A stretch of DNA of 64,000 bases from Pectobacterium araliae (GCF_037076465.1 NZ_AP028908.1:2914001-2978000), one strand, 5' to 3'. Counted from the stretch's first letter, positions 8,929 to 20,150 are shown. Numbers and translations: made by a program. The notes: generated by a model from the sequence alone, not told the origin.

Positions 8929-11651
8929 TGTGCGGCCTCCCGCAGATTTTCAACGGTTGCACCCGCCAACACCGGTGCAATACCCGGTAAGCCCAGCGGT
9001 AAACCAACCTGTCCCTGACTCAATTCCGCACTTAAGCGCAGTGGCAAACGTAGCGTTTGTCCTGCACAGGTCAACTCCAGCAACGTACCAGCATTCACAC
9101 CCAGTGTTGCCGCATCAGCCGGGTTCACCATTACATAAGGCTCAGGCATACGCTGCTGGATCACGTCGGAGCGCTGTGACATTTCGTCACTACCAAACAG
9201 GTGATAATACGGTGCAACACGCCATTGACCCGCTTGTGGGACGAAAGCCGCAGGAATGTTGTCGAAGTACGCCAGTGACCCTTCTCCGGCTTCGATCAGA
9301 CGAATACCGGGATCGCCATGACGCAAATGTCCGCCCACTTCGTCCTGGAATTTGTTCCAGGCTTGCGGTGAGTTCCAGCCTGGCGCCCAGGCAAACGGAA
9401 TCTGCTGGCGATTGGCTGTCGGGCTGTTGTTTCCTTCCATTGAGAAAGCAAACATGGTGTCTTTATCGACGGGCTGACGCGGTTCATGCACGCTGATATT
9501 GGCGCGCATTGCAGTACGTCCGCTGGAACGAATCGGTGAACGTGACAGTTTCTGACCACGAATACGGAACGACGCGTCCGGCGCGGCATCTTTGATTGCC
9601 GCCAGTTGCGGCAGAGCAGCAACACACGCATCAATCACGTTATCCAGCTGCGTCCAGTCAACCTGACGGCTGTTATAGGTGATATACAGCGAGTGCAGCC
9701 AGCGCCAACTTTCCAACATCACAATCTTGTCGTTGTAATACGTTGGGTCATAAACCTGGAAGAAGCGCTGAGCACGACCTTCCTGGTTCACCAACGTACC
9801 GTCGCTTTCAGCAAAGCTGGCCGCAGACAGAATGATGTTGGCCTTATCCATGATGCGAGTACGCTGATGGTCAACCACAATCAGGTTCTCAGCTTTTTCC
9901 AGCGCCGCATCAACACGAGCGATTGGGGCATGACGGTAGAGATCGTTCTCCAGAACCACCACGCTGTCGGCATCGCCGTTTTCCAACTGCGCCAGCGCGT
10001 CATCCAACGAACCGCCCCCCATGATTGACAACCCGATGCTGTTAGCCGCAGGAGCAACAAAGGTAATACCAACGTCAGAACCGCGATTCTTCAGCGCTTT
10101 GGCAACGTTCGCCGCTGCGGAGATCACGTCCTCGCTACCTGAATTGGTGCCGGAGATGATGAGTGGTTTTTTCGCACCGGCCAGCGCCTGTACGATGATA
10201 TCGACTTTCTGGTCGAGACCTGCCGCCAGATCGGTAACTGCCGGTGCGCTGCTATCCAGACCGTGTGCAATAGCGAAACCAAGACGTGCCTGATCGGCAA
10301 CTGGCGCACGGTAGTTCCATGCAGCGATGTCGTCCAGACGCGTGTTGTCGACGTTAGTGACAAACAGCGGGTGCTTGGCATGCTGACCAATGTTCATGAT
10401 CGCCGCAATCTGCCAGTCAGCCACTTTCTGCGCTGCCGCCATTTCACGGGCTTTTCCTTTAACCGCTTGACGAACAGCCAGAGCGATACGCGCCCCCGTC
10501 TGCGTTAAGTCTTCGCCCAGAATCAGAACCGCATCGTAACCTTCAATCTCACGCAGCGCTGGCGTTCTCACGCCGCTTTCACGTAACACTTTCAGAATCA
10601 GTTGCAGGCGATTTTGTTCTTCCTGCGCGATACCGGTGTAGAAATTCTCAGCCCCCACCAGTTCACGCAAGGCGAAGTTGCTTTCAATACTGGCACGTGG
10701 CGAGCCAATACCGATGGTTTTCTTCGCCTGACGCAGCACATCCGCCGCACCTTGCAGTGCCTGATCAGCGTTCAGTGCGATCCAGTCATTACCACGACGT
10801 TGCAGCGGCTGGTTCGGACGGTCTTTCTGGTTGACGTACCCGTAACCAAAACGGCCGCGGTCACACAGGAAATAGTGGTTTACGCTACCGTTGAAACGGT
10901 TTTCGATACGACGCAGTTCACCATAGCGTTCACCGGGGCTGGTATTACAGCCGACGCTGCACTGTTGGCAAACGCTCGGTGCAAACTGCATATCCCATTT
11001 ACGGTTGTAGCGCTCGGAGTGCGTTTTGTCGGTGAATACGCCAGTCGGACACACTTCAACCAGGTTACCAGAGAACTCACTTTCCAGCGTGCCATCTTCC
11101 GGGCGACCGAAATAGACGTTGTCGTGTGCGCCATAAACACCGAGATCTTTACCATCCGCATAGTCTTTGTAGTAACGCACGCAGCGATAGCACGCGATAC
11201 AGCGGTTCATCTCATGAGAAATAAACGGCCCGAGATCCTGATTGCGGTGGGTACGTTTGGTGAAGCGATAGCGACGGAAGTTCTGCCCCGTCATCACCGT
11301 CATATCCTGCAAATGACAGTTACCGCCTTCCTCACACACTGGGCAATCGTGCGGGTGGTTGGTCATCAGAAACTCAACTATCGTCTTACGGAATAGCTTC
11401 GCCTCTTCATCTTCGATCGCGATGAACGCGCCATCGGTTGCTGGTGTCATACAGGACATCACCAGACGACCGCGGGTGTCTTCCGCATTTTGATACTGTT
11501 TTACCGCACAGAGGCGGCAAGATCCGACGCTCCCGAGCGCGGGGTGCCAGCAAAAGTAAGGAATATCAAGTCCCAGAGTCAGGCAAGCTTCCAGAAGGTT
11601 GTCTGCTCCGTTTACTTCATACTCTTTGCCGTCTACATGAATAGTAGCCAT
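8925..11651 (-). CDS. nuoG: NADH-quinone oxidoreductase subunit G (Fe-S subunit)
   Basis: Largest peripheral subunit of complex I, with an N-terminal 2Fe-2S ferredoxin domain (Cys 34, 45, 48), a Cys/His N5 region ([15 protein letters not shown]), a [11 protein letters not shown] 4Fe-4S motif, the extra N7 motif CQQCSVGC and a molybdopterin oxidoreductase-like remainder. I start at the ATG at 11651 (MATIHVDGK): this gives 908 aa, exactly the E. coli length, and GGAAG lies about 10 bases upstream. A second ATG at 11660 has GGAAG almost touching it. A 187-bp gap to nuoF holds a repeat and a hairpin, so this gene may depend on its own translation start more than its neighbours do. Confidence 0.95.
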   Translation of the reverse strand: MATIHVDGKEYEVNGADNLLEACLTLGLDIPYFCWHPALGSVGSCRLCAVKQYQNAEDTRGRLVMSCMTPATDGAFIAIEDEEAKLFRKTIVEFLMTNHPHDCPVCEEGGNCHLQDMTVMTGQNFRRYRFTKRTHRNQDLGPFISHEMNRCIACYRCVRYYKDYADGKDLGVYGAHDNVYFGRPEDGTLESEFSGNLVEVCPTGVFTDKTHSERYNRKWDMQFAPSVCQQCSVGCNTSPGERYGELRRIENRFNGSVNHYFLCDRGRFGYGYVNQKDRPNQPLQRRGNDWIALNADQALQGAADVLRQAKKTIGIGSPRASIESNFALRELVGAENFYTGIAQEEQNRLQLILKVLRESGVRTPALREIEGYDAVLILGEDLTQTGARIALAVRQAVKGKAREMAAAQKVADWQIAAIMNIGQHAKHPLFVTNVDNTRLDDIAAWNYRAPVADQARLGFAIAHGLDSSAPAVTDLAAGLDQKVDIIVQALAGAKKPLIISGTNSGSEDVISAAANVAKALKNRGSDVGITFVAPAANSIGLSIMGGGSLDDALAQLENGDADSVVVLENDLYRHAPIARVDAALEKAENLIVVDHQRTRIMDKANIILSAASFAESDGTLVNQEGRAQRFFQVYDPTYYNDKIVMLESWRWLHSLYITYNSRQVDWTQLDNVIDACVAALPQLAAIKDAAPDASFRIRGQKLSRSPIRSSGRTAMRANISVHEPRQPVDKDTMFAFSMEGNNSPTANRQQIPFAWAPGWNSPQAWNKFQDEVGGHLRHGDPGIRLIEAGEGSLAYFDNIPAAFVPQAGQWRVAPYYHLFGSDEMSQRSDVIQQRMPEPYVMVNPADAATLGVNAGTLLELTCAGQTLRLPLRLSAELSQGQVGLPLGLPGIAPVLAGATVENLREAAQ

Positions 11652-11707
11652 AGTCAGCATGCTTCCATAATGGCCCGTGTTGCCACGAGCGCTAATCAAA
11701 AATTCTG

Positions 11708-11771
11708 TATACCCTCATCTTTCAAACCGCAAATGCGTTGGCTACCTGCGCCTTGAAATCTATTGGGTTTA
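11708..11771. repeat. Short dispersed palindromic repeat in the nuoF-nuoG gap
   Basis: Quasi-palindrome bounded by TATACCCTCAT and ATTGGGTTTA, with the inner arms TTTCAAACCGCA and TGCGCCTTGAAA in opposite orientation. The right-end motif (minus strand: CCAACGCA...TGAAA.ATGA.GGTATA) is shared with the fragment at 22761-22789. I read it as a shortened, MITE-like enterobacterial repeat that entered the nuo operon without breaking a gene. Confidence 0.5.
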
Positions 11772-11774
11772 TGA

Positions 11775-11796
11775 GGGTGGCTTATTTGCGCCACCC
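11775..11796 (-). other. Intercistronic hairpin between nuoF and nuoG
   Basis: Perfect 7-bp GC-rich stem GGGTGGC / GCCACCC with an 8-base loop, directly beside the repeat. There is no T tract. It could stall exonucleases or change the nuoEF to nuoG ratio. Confidence 0.5.
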
Positions 11797-11838
11797 TGCG
11801 GATACATTTACTGCATCTCGCACGTGTTGAGCGATAGC

Positions 11839-13188
11839 TTACCAGCGCTCTTTCAACAGGTTAGGCTGAATACCGCCAATCGCTTTGAGGTTGCCTAAAT
11901 ACTGTTTAGAGATACCCGCTTCGAATTCTTCCCGGAAATACTTGATGGCACTTTGCAGTGGTTCGACCGCACCCGGCGCATGCGCACAGAAGGTGTTACC
12001 CGGTCCGAGGAAGCGACAAAGCTGCTCCAGCGTTTCGATATCACCAGGCTGGCCTTCTCCCTTCTCCAGCGCACGTAGAATCTTCACACTCCACGGTAAA
12101 CCATCACGGCACGGCGTACACCAGCCACAGGATTCACGAGCGAAGAATTCTTCGAGGTTACGCGTCAACGAAACCATATTGATTTCATGATCGACAGCCA
12201 TCGCCAGCGCAGTACCCATACGGCTACCTGCTTTCGCAATGTGCTCAAAATCCATCGGCAGATCGAGATGACTTTCCGTCAGGAAATCTGTACCTGCTCC
12301 ACCCGGTTGCCAGGCTTTCAGCTTCAGGCCATCACGCATGCCACCCGCGTAATCTTCCAGAATCTCGCGCGCCGTGGTGCCAAACGGCAGTTCCCACAGA
12401 CCCGGATTCTTGACGCGACCAGAGAAACCCATCAATTTTGTGCCTGCATCTTTGCTTTTACCTGCAGACAACCCCTGATACCACGCCGCACCGTGCTCGA
12501 TAATCGCCGGTACATTACACAACGTTTCCACGTTGTTGACGCAGGTCGGCTTACCCCAGGCGCCAGCAGACGCCGGGAACGGCGGCTTTGAACGAGGGTT
12601 GGCACGACGGCCTTCCAGAGAGTTAATCAGTGCCGTTTCTTCACCGCAGATGTAACGCCCAGCGCCCGTATGCACGAACAACTCGAAATCAAATCCGCTG
12701 CCCAGAATATTCTTGCCCAGTAGGCCAGCGGCTTTTGCTTCTTCAATGGCGCGACGCAGATGAACAGCAGCTTCGATGTATTCACCGCGTAGGAAGATGT
12801 AGCCACGATAGGCTTTCAGCGCAAAGGCGCTGATCAGCATGCCTTCAACCAGCAGATGAGGCTCTTGCTCCATCAGCAGGCGGTCTTTATATGTACCGGG
12901 TTCCATTTCATCCGCGTTACACAGCAGGTAGCGGATGTTCATGCTTTCGTCTTTCGGCATCAGGCTCCACTTCAAGCCTGTCGAAAAGCCCGCGCCACCA
13001 CGCCCTTTCAGGCCAGCGTCTTTAACCAGTGAGACCACGTCATCCTGTGCCATGCCGGTTAACGCTTTTTGCGCCGCGACATAACCATTTTTGCTGCGAT
13101 ACTCATCCAGCCATACCGGCTGTTTGTCTGCGCGTAAACGCCAGGTCAGAGGATGCTGCTCAGCAGTCAGAACAATGTCTTTACTCAT
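11839..13188 (-). CDS. nuoF: NADH-quinone oxidoreductase subunit F (NADH/FMN site)
   Basis: Electron-input subunit of complex I: binds NADH and FMN and carries the N3 4Fe-4S cluster. Visible motifs are the FMN/NADH loop [16 protein letters not shown] near 60-75, the [16 protein letters not shown] segment near 180, and the cluster ligands [11 protein letters not shown] near 355 with a distal Cys in [10 protein letters not shown]. 449 aa (E. coli 445). The start overlaps the nuoE stop (ATGA, 13185-13188), fitting stoichiometric synthesis of the E-F pair. Confidence 0.97.
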   Translation of the reverse strand: MSKDIVLTAEQHPLTWRLRADKQPVWLDEYRSKNGYVAAQKALTGMAQDDVVSLVKDAGLKGRGGAGFSTGLKWSLMPKDESMNIRYLLCNADEMEPGTYKDRLLMEQEPHLLVEGMLISAFALKAYRGYIFLRGEYIEAAVHLRRAIEEAKAAGLLGKNILGSGFDFELFVHTGAGRYICGEETALINSLEGRRANPRSKPPFPASAGAWGKPTCVNNVETLCNVPAIIEHGAAWYQGLSAGKSKDAGTKLMGFSGRVKNPGLWELPFGTTAREILEDYAGGMRDGLKLKAWQPGGAGTDFLTESHLDLPMDFEHIAKAGSRMGTALAMAVDHEINMVSLTRNLEEFFARESCGWCTPCRDGLPWSVKILRALEKGEGQPGDIETLEQLCRFLGPGNTFCAHAPGAVEPLQSAIKYFREEFEAGISKQYLGNLKAIGGIQPNLLKERW

Positions 13189-13730
13189 TGATACTGCTCC
13201 AATAACGTTTCAATACCTTCCGGCGTCACATGGCTGTGGGTATCATCGTCAATCATCATTGACGGCCCCTTGTCACAGTTCCCCAGGCAGCAGGTCGGCA
13301 ACAGTGTGAAACGTCCATCGAACGTTGTCTGTCCCGGTTTGATGCTTAGCTTACGCTCCAGCGCTGCCTGAACGCCCTGATAGCCATTGATGTGGCACAC
13401 AACGCTGTCGCAATAGCGAATAATATGACGCCCGACAGGCTGACGGAAAATCTGGCTGTAGAACGTCGCCACACCTTCCACGTCACTGGCAGGGATACCC
13501 AGTAAGTCGGCAATCGCGTGAATAGCACCATCCGGCACCCAGCCGCGTTCTTTTTGCACAATTTTCAGTGCTTCGATTGACGCCGCGCGTGCATCCTCGT
13601 AGTGATGTTTTTCGTGCTCAATGGCGTCACGTTCGGCGTCACTCAATACAAAAGTATTGTCTTTTGTCAGTGAGTCGGCTGCCGGTTGTCCCAGAGCGTC
13701 AATATGATCGTGATTGTTGTGATCATGCAT
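13185..13730 (-). CDS. nuoE: NADH-quinone oxidoreductase subunit E
   Basis: Thioredoxin-like 2Fe-2S (N1a) subunit that forms the NADH dehydrogenase tip with NuoF and NuoG. The four cluster cysteines are in [12 protein letters not shown] and [12 protein letters not shown]. It is 181 aa against 166 in E. coli; the excess is a His/Asp-rich N-terminal stretch ([11 protein letters not shown]) ahead of the conserved core. It starts 2 bases before the nuoCD stop region and overlaps nuoF. Confidence 0.96.
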   Translation of the reverse strand: MHDHNNHDHIDALGQPAADSLTKDNTFVLSDAERDAIEHEKHHYEDARAASIEALKIVQKERGWVPDGAIHAIADLLGIPASDVEGVATFYSQIFRQPVGRHIIRYCDSVVCHINGYQGVQAALERKLSIKPGQTTFDGRFTLLPTCCLGNCDKGPSMMIDDDTHSHVTPEGIETLLEQYQ

Positions 13731-13732
13731 AG

Positions 13733-15532
13733 TTAGCGGTCCACATCTGACATTACGAAATCAATACTGCCGAGGTAAACGATCAGATCGGATACCAGAC
13801 ATCCGCGAATGACAGAAGGAATCTGTTGCAGATGCGCATAGCTCGGCGTGCGAATACGGGTACGGTAGCTCATCGTGCCGCCGTCACTGGTCAGGTAATA
13901 GCTGTTGATGCCTTTCGTTGCCTCAACCATCTGGAACGATTCATTAGCAGGCATCACCGGTCCCCAGGAAACCTGAAGGAAGTGGTTAATCAGCGTATCG
14001 ATATGCTGCAACGTGCGCTCTTTTGGTGGCGGCGTCGTCAGTGGGTGATCGGCTTTGAACGGCCCTTCCGGCATGTTCTTAAGACACTGATCCAGAATAC
14101 GTAAGCTCTGACGCAACTCTTCAACTTTCAACATCACGCGGCTATAGCAATCGCTGATGCCGTCGCCAACTGGCACTTCAAAGTCAAAGTTTTCATAGCC
14201 GGAATAGGGACGCCATTTCCGCACGTCAAAACCGATACCAGTAGCACGCAGACCTGCACCCGTTACGCCCCATTCCAATGCTTCTTTCGCATTGTAGGCA
14301 GCAACGCCCTGAGTACGGCCTTTCAGAATGGTGTTCTGCAATGCAGATTTGACATAGGTGTCCAAACGAGCCGGCATCCAGTCAAGGAATTCACGCAGCA
14401 GACGTTCCCAGCCGCGTGGTAGATCGTGCGCCACACCGCCAATACGGAACCACGCTGGGTGCATACGGAAACCGGTAATCGCTTCAACCAAATCGTAAAT
14501 TTTCTGGCGGTCAGTAAACGCGAAGAACACCGGCGTCATCGCACCGACGTCCTGAATATAGGTACTGATATACAGCAGATGGCTATTAATACGGAACAGC
14601 TCAGACAGCATTACGCGAATCGTCTTGACGCGATCCGGCACCTCAATGCCAGCCAGTTTTTCCACGGCCAGTACATATGGCATTTCGTTAACGCAGCCGC
14701 CAAGGTATTCAATACGGTCGGTATAAGGAATGTAGCTGTGCCAGGACTGGCGCTCGCCCATTTTCTCCGCACCCCGATGGTGGTAACCCACATCAGGCAC
14801 GCAGTCGACGATTTCTTCACCATCCAATTGCAGGATTATACGGAAGGCTCCGTGTGAAGAAGGGTGATTCGGACCGAGGTTGAGGAACATGAAGTCCTCA
14901 TTTTCAGTACCGCGCTTCATGCCCCACTCTTCCGGTTTGAACGTCAGCGATTCCATTTCCAGATCTTCTTTCTGCTTAGTCAGCTCGAAAGGATCGAATT
15001 CGGTTGCACGCGCCGGATAATCTTTACGCAGTGGATGTCCTTCCCACGTCTGCGGCATCATGATGCGCGTCAGATTTGGGTGACCATCGAAGGCCATGCC
15101 AAACATCTCCCACGTTTCCCGCTCATACCAGTTGGCATTCGGGAAAAGTTTAGTCACGGTCGGTAGATGCAGGTCATTCTCAGCCAACGCGACTTTCAGC
15201 ATGATGTCGCGGTTACGCTCAATGGAAATGATGTGATAAAAGACGGAGTAGTCGGCGGCAGGTAAACCTTCACGATGAGTACGCAAGCGTTCATCCATAC
15301 CGTGCAGGTCAAACAGCATGACATAAGGCTTAGGCTGTTTTTTCAGGAATGCGACAACATCCAGTAATTGCTCACGTTTGACCCACACCACGGGGATACC
15401 GGTGCGGGTTGCCTGTACAGTAAATGCATCTGGTCCAAAACGGTTACACAGTTCGCCAACGACCGGATCGTTAAGATGATCGCGAGTTTGCCAGCCTGGC
15501 TGAGCGAGATCGTGTGTCGTTAAATCTGTCAT
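13733..15532 (-). CDS. nuoC: Fused NADH-quinone oxidoreductase subunits C and D
   Basis: Single chain joining NuoC (30-kDa, residues about 1-190) and NuoD (49-kDa, about 210-599), as in E. coli and other enterobacteria; many other bacteria keep them separate. The NuoD part helps form the quinone site: the conserved [22 protein letters not shown] contains the HPSSHG loop whose His coordinates quinone. It ends [20 protein letters not shown], as expected for NuoD ([16 protein letters not shown] seen). 599 aa. A 98-bp gap with a small CACATT/AATGTG palindrome separates it from nuoB. Confidence 0.97.
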   Translation of the reverse strand: MTDLTTHDLAQPGWQTRDHLNDPVVGELCNRFGPDAFTVQATRTGIPVVWVKREQLLDVVAFLKKQPKPYVMLFDLHGMDERLRTHREGLPAADYSVFYHIISIERNRDIMLKVALAENDLHLPTVTKLFPNANWYERETWEMFGMAFDGHPNLTRIMMPQTWEGHPLRKDYPARATEFDPFELTKQKEDLEMESLTFKPEEWGMKRGTENEDFMFLNLGPNHPSSHGAFRIILQLDGEEIVDCVPDVGYHHRGAEKMGERQSWHSYIPYTDRIEYLGGCVNEMPYVLAVEKLAGIEVPDRVKTIRVMLSELFRINSHLLYISTYIQDVGAMTPVFFAFTDRQKIYDLVEAITGFRMHPAWFRIGGVAHDLPRGWERLLREFLDWMPARLDTYVKSALQNTILKGRTQGVAAYNAKEALEWGVTGAGLRATGIGFDVRKWRPYSGYENFDFEVPVGDGISDCYSRVMLKVEELRQSLRILDQCLKNMPEGPFKADHPLTTPPPKERTLQHIDTLINHFLQVSWGPVMPANESFQMVEATKGINSYYLTSDGGTMSYRTRIRTPSYAHLQQIPSVIRGCLVSDLIVYLGSIDFVMSDVDR

Positions 15533-15630
15533 AAATATGTCACCACATTAAATGTGCTATTTCTGTAGCTGATAATGACCGCACACTATTATCGGGGTAT
15601 TACACGGCCACCGGGTTTATCATCTACAGG

Positions 15631-16305
15631 TCAAATCTCATCAGGCGAACGCAGGTTGGTCACAGCGATTCGCTCGCCACGTTTGCGCTCACGCTCAGAT
15701 TGCATGTTGGCGCGGTAAACGCCCTGTTCACCTACCACCCATGACAGAGGGCGACGTTCTTTACCGATGGATTCTTTCAGCAGCAACAGCGCTTGCATGT
15801 ATGCTTCTGGGCGCGGAGGACAGCCCGGAATATACACATCAACAGGCAGGAATTTATCTACGCCCTGAACAACGGAATAGATATCGTACATACCGCCGGA
15901 GTTAGCACACGCGCCCATGGAGATAACCCATTTAGGCTCAAGCATTTGCTCATATAGACGCTGAATAACGGGGGCCATTTTGGTAAAACAGGTTCCCGCG
16001 ACTACCATGAAGTCAGCCTGACGTGGCGACGCACGCAGAACCTCAGCACCAAAACGCGCAACATCATGAACGGCGGTAAACGACGTCACCATTTCTACAT
16101 AGCAACAGGAAAGACCAAAGTTATACGGCCACAGGGAGTTCTGACGACCCCAGTTCACCGTATCGTGTAATGCATGTTCCAGTTTGCCCATGTAGACACT
16201 GCGGTGAACATGTTGCTCCAGAGGGTCGGAAACGATCTCCTGACGTTGCAGGGGATAACGGTCATTCTCACCGTCCGGCTCTATGCGGGTGAGCGTATAG
16301 TCCAT
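15631..16305 (-). CDS. nuoB: NADH-quinone oxidoreductase subunit B
   Basis: Carries the terminal N2 4Fe-4S cluster of complex I, which reduces ubiquinone. The ligands are the tandem cysteines in [10 protein letters not shown] (near 65), GTCFTKMAP and the [12 protein letters not shown] motif. 224 aa (E. coli 220). It lies 17 bases after nuoA and before a 98-bp gap to nuoCD. Confidence 0.97.
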   Translation of the reverse strand: MDYTLTRIEPDGENDRYPLQRQEIVSDPLEQHVHRSVYMGKLEHALHDTVNWGRQNSLWPYNFGLSCCYVEMVTSFTAVHDVARFGAEVLRASPRQADFMVVAGTCFTKMAPVIQRLYEQMLEPKWVISMGACANSGGMYDIYSVVQGVDKFLPVDVYIPGCPPRPEAYMQALLLLKESIGKERRPLSWVVGEQGVYRANMQSERERKRGERIAVTNLRSPDEI

Positions 16306-16322
16306 CTTAAAATGCCTCGCTG

Positions 16323-16763
16323 TTACTGCGGATGAGTGTTGGTAGTGTTGATGAGGTCTGATTTAACAACTTGTCTTTTGGATCGAACCGGGGTCCAGTC
16401 AAGTGCCCCAACGCGAACCAGATAAACCAAACCAGCCAACAGCACCAAAATGAAAATGGTTGCTTCAATGAAGCCAATCCAGCCGCTTTCTTTGATAGAC
16501 ACCGCCCACGCATAGAGATAGAGGGCTTCAACGTCGAAGATAACGAAGAACATAGCGACAAGATAAAATTTAGCAGACAGACGTAACCGCGCTGAACCTA
16601 CGGAGTCGATTCCTGATTCATAAGGTACGTTTTTGGCCCTGGCTCTGGCTCTCCCACCCAGCAAGAAGCCACCGGTCAGCATGAAGACGCACAAGCCTAC
16701 GGCAATGATAAGGAATAGCGCAAAAGCCCAATGATGGGCGAGGATTTCAGTAGTTGTTGACAT
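16323..16763 (-). CDS. nuoA: NADH-quinone oxidoreductase subunit A
   Basis: First gene of the nuo operon; small membrane subunit with three transmembrane helices that covers the quinone chamber with NuoH and NuoJ. The long loop between TM1 and TM2 has the conserved [24 protein letters not shown] core. 146 aa (E. coli 147). The start ATG at 16763 is followed upstream by a 0.67-kb non-coding region that must hold the nuo promoters. Confidence 0.96.
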   Translation of the reverse strand: MSTTTEILAHHWAFALFLIIAVGLCVFMLTGGFLLGGRARARAKNVPYESGIDSVGSARLRLSAKFYLVAMFFVIFDVEALYLYAWAVSIKESGWIGFIEATIFILVLLAGLVYLVRVGALDWTPVRSKRQVVKSDLINTTNTHPQ

Positions 16764-17382
16764 TCTCTTTGCTTACTCATCAAAAGTGGCGGGTAATATC
16801 TCTGCTCTGTTATCGGCAGTTAATGCGCCACATCGATTAAAAGGAAGGATTAATAACCACAAAAAAGCACGGAAACGTATCAGGTAAGCCTTGCTTGGTA
16901 TGGTTGAGCCCCAAATTTGTAACCTTTTTTCAACCTTACTAAAAATAACAGTACATTACTTTACATGCACGCTGTTTTGTTAACATTTTGTGTTCTCACT
17001 CGTAGCTAAATCGAGTCAGTGCCTTCATCAGTTAACCAGAGCGCAGCGACACAGAAAGCAAGTTTGCAGCGTTACTATACCATTTTCACAGAAAATGCCT
17101 GTTCCCCCATGTGGTTATTAGGGATATTTTTTGATCCAGCACACATTTTTACCAATTTAGTTAGTAAAAAAACCACACGGATTCAAGGCCGGGTTGGATA
17201 TCATTTTCTATAACATATTTTTAAAAAAATAGAACCAACGTTTTATAAAATCAAGCTGCGCCCTATATCACCGTGCCTAGCCTATTGATGCCAAATGGAA
17301 AACGCAAAGTGGGAGAAAACCGGGGAAATGAGGTCAATCAGACACGGTCTACGCGGGTTTAACACCTTAGCCATAAATCATC
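16764..17382 (-). promoter_or_regulatory. nuo operon upstream control region
   Basis: 619 bases without a gene between nuoA and the hexA 3' hairpin; the short frames here have no recognisable product. In E. coli the equivalent long region carries several nuo promoters and sites for ArcA, FNR, NarL, Fis and IHF. Here I see AT-rich blocks (16915-16990 and 17200-17255) and a GTTAACATTTTGTGTT stretch near 16979 that resembles ArcA direct repeats, but no site strong enough to call individually. Confidence 0.5.
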
Positions 17383-17418
17383 ATCATTCGGGGTGCATCC
17401 CTACCCTCCCCGAATGAT
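17383..17418 (-). terminator. Hairpin after lrhA/hexA
   Basis: Perfect 11-bp stem ATCATTCGGGG / CCCCGAATGAT with a 14-base loop, 20 bases beyond the hexA stop. The T tract is poor (GATGATTTATGG on the minus strand), so termination may be partial. Confidence 0.6.
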
Positions 17419-17437
17419 AATTAACTGCCCATTACGA

Positions 17438-18388
17438 TTAGATGACATCCTTCAGCGACGAGTCGGCAGACAGCGTTCCATCCGCGCGGTTTGCCAACAT
17501 GTTGACAGATGTAATGTGAGAGGGCTTCCCTGATTCAATCACATTGAAGATTGCTGTCGCCAGTTCATTCTCCTGATTAGGGTTCTGGCAGAGGAAATAA
17601 CGAGTCTCAGGCAATCTTGGCAACCCTTCCTCTTCACCCAATACCCGCAGCTCCGGGCTCATCATTTCCACTGAACGCACAGTGATACCCATACCTGCCT
17701 TCACTGCGGCGCGCACAGCAGAGAGCGTTGACGCCACGTAGGCAATTCTCCAGGGGATACCTGCGGCCGTCAGTTGCTGCGTAGCCAACGAACGGAAAGG
17801 GCTCGGTTCATCCGGCACAACCAGGGGAACAGGTTCATTCGCTCGGAACTGATAATCCGCCGCGCAATACCATAACGTCGGGGAACTACGTAATAACACA
17901 TGCGGAAACACCACACCGTTCATTGTAGTAATAACCAGATCTATTTTTCCATGATTCAGCATCTCCATCATTTCAGCACTACGTTTTACGCTGACATTGA
18001 CGGAGAGTTTAGGAAATACAGTCGTCACCCGATGTAAAATATAAGGCAGGATGGTGTCTGCTGTATCGTCAGACGCCCCGATGGTTAGCGTACCTTGAAT
18101 ATCACTGTACATTAATGAAATACAGGCTTCATCATTGAATTGTAATATTTTTCTGGCATAACCTAGAAATTGTATACCATGTTCGGTCAGCAATTTATTA
18201 CGCCCGTGCCGGGCAAAAAGTTCCTTTTCGATGAGTTGCTCCAGCCGCTGCATCTGCTGGCTGACTGCCGATTGAGTCCGATTGACGGCGGCGGCGGCCG
18301 CTGCAAATGTATTTAAATCTGCAACGGCAACAAACGTCCTCAGTAAATCAAGATCGAGATTAAGAACTGGTCGATTTGCACTGGTCAT
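17438..18388 (-). CDS. lrhA: LysR-type regulator LrhA/HexA
   Basis: LysR-family DNA-binding regulator (316 aa). The N-terminal winged helix-turn-helix ([25 protein letters not shown], written here only by its ends NTFAAAAA and QQMQRLE) is nearly identical to E. coli LrhA; the C-terminal effector domain (about 95-300) is less conserved. E. coli LrhA represses flhDC and other motility genes, and the Pectobacterium orthologue HexA represses exoenzymes and virulence (family knowledge). I start at ATG 18388, giving [13 protein letters not shown] as in E. coli; a GTG four codons earlier (18400) is possible, and neither has a good ribosome site. The position upstream of nuoA and divergent from alaA matches E. 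coli. Confidence 0.93.
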   Translation of the reverse strand: MTSANRPVLNLDLDLLRTFVAVADLNTFAAAAAAVNRTQSAVSQQMQRLEQLIEKELFARHGRNKLLTEHGIQFLGYARKILQFNDEACISLMYSDIQGTLTIGASDDTADTILPYILHRVTTVFPKLSVNVSVKRSAEMMEMLNHGKIDLVITTMNGVVFPHVLLRSSPTLWYCAADYQFRANEPVPLVVPDEPSPFRSLATQQLTAAGIPWRIAYVASTLSAVRAAVKAGMGITVRSVEMMSPELRVLGEEEGLPRLPETRYFLCQNPNQENELATAIFNVIESGKPSHITSVNMLANRADGTLSADSSLKDVI

Positions 18389-18888
18389 ACGATTTTTCAC
18401 TTATCTATTTTAATTTTAACAAAATATTCCTGGTGTTTTATTACATGTACGGGTAATGGCCGGTACATTTAAAGACACTATCGCAGACGCACGATAAGGG
18501 CAAAAAAATACTTATATTTCGTTACCCCTATCGCCTTTCCATTGGTAAGACATCACATAATTAAATGGCTCACCAGCCTTAATCCTTTATTCAATAACAA
18601 CGACACGCTCTCTTTATTTCATTCTACGAAATAAAGACGTTCTACACGTAAATAAACGAGCTATCCCTGTCACCCTATTCTTGCACTAAAAAGTGCGTCC
18701 TGAACGGTTTCCCGCCCCCTACCATATCGCACCGTCCAACGAGTACACAACCATATAGTGCAGATGCGCAATCATTTGCAGCAAAAGCGATAATCATTCT
18801 TCAAAAGGCACTTTAGGAGGAGTACATTAAGCGGGTTATGCTATTCCGCATGGGAATATGCGCTCTCTGCAAAAGGTTCGTACTATTT
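18389..18888. promoter_or_regulatory. Divergent lrhA-alaA control region
   Basis: 500 bases of non-coding sequence between the two divergent starts. It includes a perfect inverted repeat (18611-18637, listed separately) and a strong AGGAGG at 18815-18820 that is too far from the accepted alaA start. E. coli LrhA regulates its own promoter, so a binding site is expected here. I see no other gene. Confidence 0.55.
18611..18637. promoter_or_regulatory. Perfect inverted repeat with LysR-type T-N11-A core
   Basis: TCTTTATTTC and GAAATAAAGA form a perfect 10-bp inverted repeat around ATTCTAC. Its centre reads TTC-N7-GAA, which contains the T-N11-A arrangement typical of LysR-family boxes. It is about 225 bases upstream of lrhA, a position suited to HexA autoregulation (inference). 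Confidence 0.4.
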
Positions 18889-20103
18889 ATGTCTCCGATT
18901 GAAAAATCCAAGAAACTGGAGAACGTATGCTATGACATCCGTGGCCCAGTTCTAAAGGAAGCCAAGCGGCTTGAAGAAGAAGGCAATAAGGTCCTTAAAC
19001 TGAATATTGGCAACCCTGCGCCCTTCGGCTTTGAGGCACCGGACGAAATTCTGGTCGATGTCATCCGTAACCTACCAACAGCACAGGGCTACTGTGATTC
19101 TAAGGGGCTCTATTCCGCCCGTAAGGCCATCGTTCAGCACTATCAGGCGCGGGATATGCGGGATATTACGGTTGAAGACGTCTATATTGGCAACGGAGTT
19201 TCCGAACTCATCGTGCAATCTATGCAGGCGCTACTCAATCCGGGTGATGAAATGCTGGTTCCCGCACCAGATTATCCACTCTGGACTGCGGCAGTTTCCC
19301 TGTCTAACGGCAATGCCGTTCACTATCTCTGTGATGAGTCTTCTGATTGGTTCCCCGATCTGGATGATATCCGCAAAAAAATCACCTCTAATACTCGCGG
19401 TATTGTTATCATCAACCCGAACAACCCGACAGGTGCGGTCTACAGCAAAGAGCTGCTGCTGGATATCGTGGCGATTGCGCGCGAACACAGCCTGATCATT
19501 TTCGCCGACGAAATTTACGACAAAATTCTGTATGACGATGCACAACATCACTCGATTGCCGCACTCGCGCCAGATCTGCTGACGGTCACGTTCAACGGGC
19601 TCTCCAAGACGTACCGTGTGGCAGGTTTCCGTCAAGGCTGGATGGTACTAAACGGTCCGAAAAAACACGCCAAAGGCTATATTGAAGGGCTGGAAATGCT
19701 GGCCTCAATGCGTTTGTGTGCCAATGTGCCTATGCAGCATGCGATTCAGACCGCACTGGGCGGCTATCAGAGCATCAGCGAGTTTATTCAGCCCGGTGGA
19801 CGCCTGTACGAACAGCGCAATCGCTCTTGGGAATTGATCAACCAGATCCCCGGCGTGTCATGCGTAAAACCACGCGGTGCGCTGTATATGTTCCCGCGTA
19901 TTGACGCCAAGCGCTTTAATATCCATGACGACCAAAAACTGGTGCTGGACCTCCTATTACAGGAAAAAGTCTTGCTGGTTCAGGGAACCGCGTTTAACTG
20001 GCCTTACCCAGACCATGTACGCATCGTCACGCTACCGCGTGTTGATGAGCTGGATATGGCAATTCACAAATTAGGGCGTTTTCTGGGGCACTATCACCAA
20101 TAA
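18889..20103 (+). CDS. alaA: Glutamate-pyruvate (alanine) aminotransferase
   Basis: PLP-dependent class I/II aminotransferase making alanine from pyruvate and glutamate; the main alanine-forming enzyme in E. coli with AlaC. 404 aa. The PLP lysine is in FNGLSKTYRVAGFRQGW near 240, the substrate Asn/Pro motif is IINPNNPTGAVYSK near 175, and RPRGALYMF-like KPRGALYMFP is near 345. The start at 18889 (MSPIEKSKKLENV) matches E. coli AlaA; AAAAGG lies 12 bases upstream. The frame continues upstream to ATG 18838 and to ATT 18826, the latter 5 bases after AGGAGG, so a longer form cannot be excluded. Confidence 0.95.
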   Translation: MSPIEKSKKLENVCYDIRGPVLKEAKRLEEEGNKVLKLNIGNPAPFGFEAPDEILVDVIRNLPTAQGYCDSKGLYSARKAIVQHYQARDMRDITVEDVYIGNGVSELIVQSMQALLNPGDEMLVPAPDYPLWTAAVSLSNGNAVHYLCDESSDWFPDLDDIRKKITSNTRGIVIINPNNPTGAVYSKELLLDIVAIAREHSLIIFADEIYDKILYDDAQHHSIAALAPDLLTVTFNGLSKTYRVAGFRQGWMVLNGPKKHAKGYIEGLEMLASMRLCANVPMQHAIQTALGGYQSISEFIQPGGRLYEQRNRSWELINQIPGVSCVKPRGALYMFPRIDAKRFNIHDDQKLVLDLLLQEKVLLVQGTAFNWPYPDHVRIVTLPRVDELDMAIHKLGRFLGHYHQ

Positions 20104-20127
20104 CCCAGCAATAAACGCCCCTCGCAG

Positions 20128-20150
20128 CGCCGGGCAGTCGTCGCCCGGCG
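20128..20150 (+). other. GC-rich stem-loop after alaA
   Basis: Perfect 8-bp stem CGCCGGGC / GCCCGGCG with a 7-base loop, 25 bases after the alaA stop. It has no T tract (AAAACC follows), so it may be an RNA stability element or a weak terminator. Confidence 0.45.

Noticed and set aside
10602..11396. 264-codon plus-strand frame opposite nuoG
   Set aside because: It is the antisense shadow of conserved nuoG; there is no ribosome site and no recognisable protein features.
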